From Vibrio quintilis (GTDB taxonomy: Bacteria > Pseudomonadota > Gammaproteobacteria > Enterobacterales > Vibrionaceae), in assembly GCF_024529975.1 (NCBI RefSeq), contig NZ_AP024898.1, forward strand, positions 930,001-994,000: DNA of 64,000 nt, written 5' to 3'. A model generated the notes under the pieces. That model saw only the letters and a program-made list of their open reading frames with translations, had not been told where the DNA came from and ran no database searches. Positions 60,357 through 64,000 of the stretch are shown here, piece after piece (position 1 is the stretch's first letter; every line of letters begins with the position of its first letter). The position numbers and the translations under genes were made by a program.

Positions 60357-61244
60357 TTATCTTTTTAAAGATCTATATTGCCGCGGTGAAACTCCATAAA
60401 ACTTTTTAAATCTGTGCGTAAAATTATTTGGATCTGCATACCCAAGCCGAAGAGCGATCATTTTTACGGACCAGTCTTTATTATCCAGTAAATCAACAGC
60501 TTTTTTCATCCGAAGAGAAATCAGGTAATCTCTGGTCGACATACCAACAATTTTCTTAACAACACGATTAAGTTGCTCTTCACTCAAGTAACTTCGAGCC
60601 GCAATCGCAGAAACAGTCCAATTTAACTGAAGCTGAGATTCAACACTATTAAGAACGCTTAACACTCGCATATGCGTATCAGAAAGACTTTTATCGACAT
60701 TAGATAATATCTTTACCAATTCACTAAGCATCAAATTTCTAAAAGTTGCCCGCCCCCCAATCTCTTTATGCGTTAAAGAAACCAAGGACCAAACAGACTC
60801 ACAAGAATCAAAGTGAAAAACAGGCCGAGAGAGAGCATGAATATCACGCCAATGTTCAACATCAGTTAAAAGTAACCAGACCATTTTCCAGTGCTGATAT
60901 AAAGGTGACAGTTCAAAACGAAATGGCTTTCCGGCTGGTAGAAAAGACATTGTGCTGGGACTAATATCGAAACATCCAGCATCAGTGTGCAAAGTACCTC
61001 CACCTTCCAACGTAACAAGAACAGAGTGAAATTCCGGACCAGTACGCTCAACCCAATATTCTTTTACAAGTTGCGCCAATCCAACCATAAAGATGTTATG
61101 CGACTTCATTTCAGGAACATCTGACATGACTAGAAATCGTTCCTGACACTCCGGGGCAATAAATAAGCCATCTTTCCATTTATATTGTTTTGTCTCATTT
61201 TGTTCGATGACGGATTCGCACAGATTTTTTTCTATTGAGAACAT
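60357..61244 (-). CDS. AraC family regulator
   Basis: This 295-residue regulator has an N-terminal sensor (FLVMSDVPEMKSHNIFMVGL, then GGGTLHTDAGCFDISPST of a cupin) and a C-terminal HTH with WTVSAIAARSYLSEEQLNRV and LRLGYADPNNFTHRFKKFYG. I use ATG 61244; the longer frame overlaps the divergent MATE gene. It lies upstream of the permease operon, in the same direction, and could be an activator of mannan uptake genes, though no binding site can be assigned. Confidence 0.82.
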   Translation of the reverse strand: MFSIEKNLCESVIEQNETKQYKWKDGLFIAPECQERFLVMSDVPEMKSHNIFMVGLAQLVKEYWVERTGPEFHSVLVTLEGGGTLHTDAGCFDISPSTMSFLPAGKPFRFELSPLYQHWKMVWLLLTDVEHWRDIHALSRPVFHFDSCESVWSLVSLTHKEIGGRATFRNLMLSELVKILSNVDKSLSDTHMRVLSVLNSVESQLQLNWTVSAIAARSYLSEEQLNRVVKKIVGMSTRDYLISLRMKKAVDLLDNKDWSVKMIALRLGYADPNNFTHRFKKFYGVSPRQYRSLKR

Positions 61245-61306
61245 TTTGTTTATGGCCCTAACCCCATAAGATTGACTTATCTTCCAGACCATTAAGATAC
61301 CCAGCA

Positions 61307-62683
61307 ATGATGAAAAAAATCCACCTTTCAACACAAACTTTCGACATTTTGTCAAACACAGTCAAAATTGGTATTCCTGTTGCCATTCAAAGCGCACTGG
61401 TTGCCATTCTCTCGTTAGCCGATGTTTTAATGGTAAGTAATTTTGGTAAAGAAGCGACTGCCGCTGTTGGTTTGGCATCAAAATGGCATTTTATTGCAAT
61501 TATGATCATGGCAGGTCTTTCTACAGCCAGTGGAATATTAGTAGCGCAATTCTGGGGAAAAAACGACCAGTCTGCAGCAAGAAAAATTACATTGTTAGCA
61601 GCTAAAGCTGGCGTATGGATCCTACTCCCAATTAGCCTTATTTTCGTATTTTTCTCAGAAAATATATTAGGGATACAAACAACAGATACCAATGTAATCA
61701 AGCTGGGAAGTGACTACCTTTTATATGCATCACCAGTTCTGATCCTTACTCATTTAGTCATTGTGACCGAGTCAACAATGCGTTCTTCTGGTGACAGTTT
61801 GACCCCTTTATTTATTGCTGCAATAACAATCATCATCAATATTTCCCTGAACTATTGTCTAATTAGCGGTCAATTTGGCTTAAATCCTATGGGTGTGGCT
61901 GGTGCAGCATTAGCCACAACTCTCGCCAGACTGCTTCAGATCTTTGCCTTCTATGTGTATTTTCAATGCAAAAATCACTGGCTAACAACAACTGTTACCG
62001 ATCCAAATGTGGATATTAGCTCTCTGAAAAAGACTTATAAAAAATTGGCTATTCCAGCCGTTGCTAGTGCACTACTATGGGCCTCCGGAACCATGTTGTA
62101 TCAAATAATCTTTGGTCATATAGGCACTCTGGAACTTGCCGTTTACAGTACACTTGGTCCATTCGAATCATTATGCTATGCGTTGTTTTTTGGGCTGTCC
62201 GTCGCCTGCTCTGTTATTATTGGGCAAAATTTAGGGCGTCAGCGATTTGATACAGCGATGGAAACATCTAAGCTCTTTACCAAGCTCTTCGCATTGTTAG
62301 GCATCTCCACTACATTGTTGTTATTAGTTTTTCAGCCCTGGCTACTGTCTGCCCTGGAGATGAATTCCGAACAATATCTACCTCTTTCTAAACCGGCAAT
62401 GACAATACTCAGCATTGCAATAAGTCTGAAAATGTTAAATATGGTCATAATCAATGGAGTATTAAGAGCCGGCGGTGAAAATGCTTTCTGTCTGCGAATG
62501 GACTTTATTGCAATGTGGCTGTTTGGACTTCCTATTACTGCCTTGGCTGCATTTGTAATGGAATATAATTTCCAACAAGTCTATGCCATGATGTTGGTAG
62601 AAGAAGTTATAAAACTGGGATTGTGCTGGCAACGTTATCGTAAAAACAAATGGTTACGTGATTTAACAACGGCTGAAACATAA
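61307..62683 (+). CDS. MATE family efflux transporter
   Basis: This 458-residue protein has 12 predicted membrane segments. GIPVAIQSALVAILSLADVLMVS is the typical first helix of MATE exporters (shown in part: GIPVAIQSAL), GKEATAAVGLASKW follows, and the second half repeats the pattern (PLGMGV-like turn replaced by TLGPFESLCYALFFGL). It exports cationic drugs or metabolites in exchange for Na+ or H+. It is divergent from the AraC gene, whose 5' region overlaps its start. Confidence 0.9.
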   Translation: MMKKIHLSTQTFDILSNTVKIGIPVAIQSALVAILSLADVLMVSNFGKEATAAVGLASKWHFIAIMIMAGLSTASGILVAQFWGKNDQSAARKITLLAAKAGVWILLPISLIFVFFSENILGIQTTDTNVIKLGSDYLLYASPVLILTHLVIVTESTMRSSGDSLTPLFIAAITIIINISLNYCLISGQFGLNPMGVAGAALATTLARLLQIFAFYVYFQCKNHWLTTTVTDPNVDISSLKKTYKKLAIPAVASALLWASGTMLYQIIFGHIGTLELAVYSTLGPFESLCYALFFGLSVACSVIIGQNLGRQRFDTAMETSKLFTKLFALLGISTTLLLLVFQPWLLSALEMNSEQYLPLSKPAMTILSIAISLKMLNMVIINGVLRAGGENAFCLRMDFIAMWLFGLPITALAAFVMEYNFQQVYAMMLVEEVIKLGLCWQRYRKNKWLRDLTTAET

Positions 62684-62849
62684 TAAGTAACCAATGCCTA
62701 ATTTTCTTAATTACTTCAAGTCTTGTAAAAATATCATGCAAGTACATTGTAAATAATGATGGACATAAGAAGATCCAAGTCAATAATAACCCAGCAAAAT
62801 GGTGAGTTTATAATTTTTATTTGAATCTTAAAATGAGGATTTATTTACT

Positions 62850-63278
62850 TTATACACTTGTCAGTAAAATACTTGTCTCACTGTTCAATACACCATCAAG
62901 TTCTCTGATAACACGCAAAACAGAATCAAAGTGATGTAAATCATTAGCCTGTATTTCAACGATAAGATCCCAGGCACCATTTGTTGTGTGGATTTTGGTC
63001 AGTTCTCTTATTCCTTTCAAGCTTCTTATTACCTGACTTGTCGATTTACCCACAACCTCAATCATCATAATGGCTCGGACAACATTCTTTTCAATATTCT
63101 CATCCGTACGAATAGTAAAACCTAAAATAGCACCAGATGATATCAGTCTATCTAAACGGTTCTGAATCGTACCTCGAGATACCTTTAGACATTCGGCAAG
63201 ATACGATACAGACGCTCGGGCATCATTTCTTAGCTCAGCTATAAGCTTTCTGTCCAGTTCATCCTGTAAATAGGGCAC
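62850..63278 (-). CDS. Lrp/AsnC family regulator
   Basis: This 142-residue regulator has an N-terminal helix-turn-helix (ASVSYLAECLKVSRGTIQNR) and a C-terminal RAM ligand domain (VVRAIMMIEVVGKSTSQVI; TTNGAWDLIVEIQANDL). I use the GTG at 63278, with GGAGG five bases before it; the longer frame would start at TTG inside that site. It is divergent from an ornithine cyclodeaminase gene and probably controls it in response to an amino acid. Confidence 0.88.
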   Translation of the reverse strand: MPYLQDELDRKLIAELRNDARASVSYLAECLKVSRGTIQNRLDRLISSGAILGFTIRTDENIEKNVVRAIMMIEVVGKSTSQVIRSLKGIRELTKIHTTNGAWDLIVEIQANDLHHFDSVLRVIRELDGVLNSETSILLTSV

Positions 63279-63420
63279 CAACACCTCCAATAATACAAAT
63301 CACCAACAAAGCATATCAAATTGCAATAACAAATGTCACATTTTATAACCTTTTGTCATTTTAATTAACATAGATAGAAATTAACATAACTTCAAATTAA
63401 CAATCATTCAGGAGCCACTA

Positions 63421-64000
63421 ATGACTTTCATACTGCCAGCACAAAAAAATGTGCCATTTTTAGGTGTTAAAGATATTTGCAAACTTGTTGATGCTTACGG
63501 AATAGAAGCTTTTATAAAAGATCTTGCTCAAGAGATAAAAGAAGATTTTATTCAGTGGGAAAAACTCGATAAGTCTCCTCGTTATGCCTCACACTCTAAA
63601 GATGGAGTGATCGAATTAATGCCAGTTAGTGATGGCACGTTTTTTAGTTGTAAAACTGTCAATGGTCATCCAAACAATTATTTGAAAGGGTTACAGACTG
63701 TCGCAGCATTTGGTGTTCTTAATGACGTTGACAGTGGCTATCCTGTCCTTATCACAGAGATGTGTATATTAACTGCATTACGCACAGCAGCTACGTCGGC
63801 ATTAGTCGCTCAGTATCTGGCTCCGAAAAACAGCCAGCAAATGACGTTAATTGGCAATGGTGCTCAGTCAGAATTTCAGGCTCTCGCTTTTCGTTCTTTA
63901 CTTGGAATTAATCGAATTCATCTTTTTGACATTGATTCAGACGCTTCATCAAAAACCTTTCAAAATCTGATATCAAGAGGATTCGAAGTCTCCATACACG
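63421..64000 (+). CDS. Ornithine cyclodeaminase family protein, 5' part (runs off window)
   Basis: This is the first 193 residues of an NAD-dependent enzyme that converts ornithine to proline with release of ammonia, or a relative such as a mu-crystallin-type ketimine reductase. Visible motifs are LGVKDICKLVDAYGIEAF, the substrate-site segment PVSDGTFFSCKTVNGHP, EMCILTALRTAATSALVA and the dinucleotide loop LIGNGAQSEFQALAF. GGAGC precedes the ATG. The divergent Lrp gene is its likely regulator. Confidence 0.88.
   Translation, partial: MTFILPAQKNVPFLGVKDICKLVDAYGIEAFIKDLAQEIKEDFIQWEKLDKSPRYASHSKDGVIELMPVSDGTFFSCKTVNGHPNNYLKGLQTVAAFGVLNDVDSGYPVLITEMCILTALRTAATSALVAQYLAPKNSQQMTLIGNGAQSEFQALAFRSLLGINRIHLFDIDSDASSKTFQNLISRGFEVSIH

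Overview
The window looks like a piece of a Vibrionaceae chromosome, probably Vibrio. The left-hand order (fructose PTS, aromatic aminotransferase, nrdG, nrdD) and the block of manA, mannose-type PTS EIIABC, AraC regulator, EIIA, EIIB and a second EIIABC both resemble neighbourhoods I know from Vibrio cholerae. Mannan and phytate genes would suit a plant- or alga-associated species. That last point is inference. No rRNA, tRNA or CRISPR array was seen.

Left flank (1-5.45 kb): the 3' end of a fructose PTS gene, a lipoprotein with a retropepsin-like domain and a 17-glutamine run, tyrB, a possible small ORF, nrdG, and an nrdD that has lost its 5' third.

Accessory block (5.45-17.4 kb): AT-rich DNA starts inside nrdD with three same-strand genes that I assign to the gamma-mobile-trio (gmtY, gmtZ, gmtX). 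After them come an AraC regulator and a drug-efflux MFS gene cut by a truncated IS3-type element, a RibD-like reductase, fragments of an aldo/keto reductase and of an unknown gene, and a complete IS4-type element. The right end of the trio element and the missing 5' part of nrdD are not visible in the window.

Mannan and mannose block I (17.4-31 kb): a NagK-like ROK kinase, a secreted GH5 mannanase with CBM10-like repeats and an ABC solute-binding protein form one minus-strand group, divergent from a second large GH5 mannanase. Next come manA and a cluster of fructose-superfamily PTS genes with an AraC regulator.

Phosphate ester block (31-42.5 kb): an outer-membrane porin and a MINPP-type (HAE) histidine phosphatase are divergent from a more GC-rich operon. 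That operon holds an AfuABC/FbpABC-like ABC transporter, an inositol-monophosphatase family enzyme, a dual-specificity-type phosphatase and a LacI regulator. Together they suggest uptake and stepwise dephosphorylation of inositol phosphates or another phosphorylated polyol. The binding-protein gene is interrupted by an IS3-family element flanked by a 3-bp repeat, and removing the element restores the frame exactly.

Mannan block II (42.5-60.4 kb, minus strand): a GNAT protein, two chemoreceptors, a second manA, a LamB-type porin, two GH130 phosphorylases (mannosylglucose and mannooligosaccharide types), phosphomannomutase, a LacI regulator, an ABC ATPase, a mannobiose/cellobiose 2-epimerase, a DUF624 protein and two permeases. 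The implied route is: mannan cut outside by GH5, entry through the porin and ABC transporter, epimerisation and phosphorolysis to mannose-1-phosphate and glucose, then mannose-6-phosphate and fructose-6-phosphate. A palindrome related to TCGTAACGTTACGA lies in front of most of these units, including the LacI gene itself, and twice inside coding sequence. It is the probable operator.

Right flank (60.4-64 kb): an AraC regulator, a MATE transporter, an Lrp/AsnC regulator and the start of a divergent ornithine cyclodeaminase gene.
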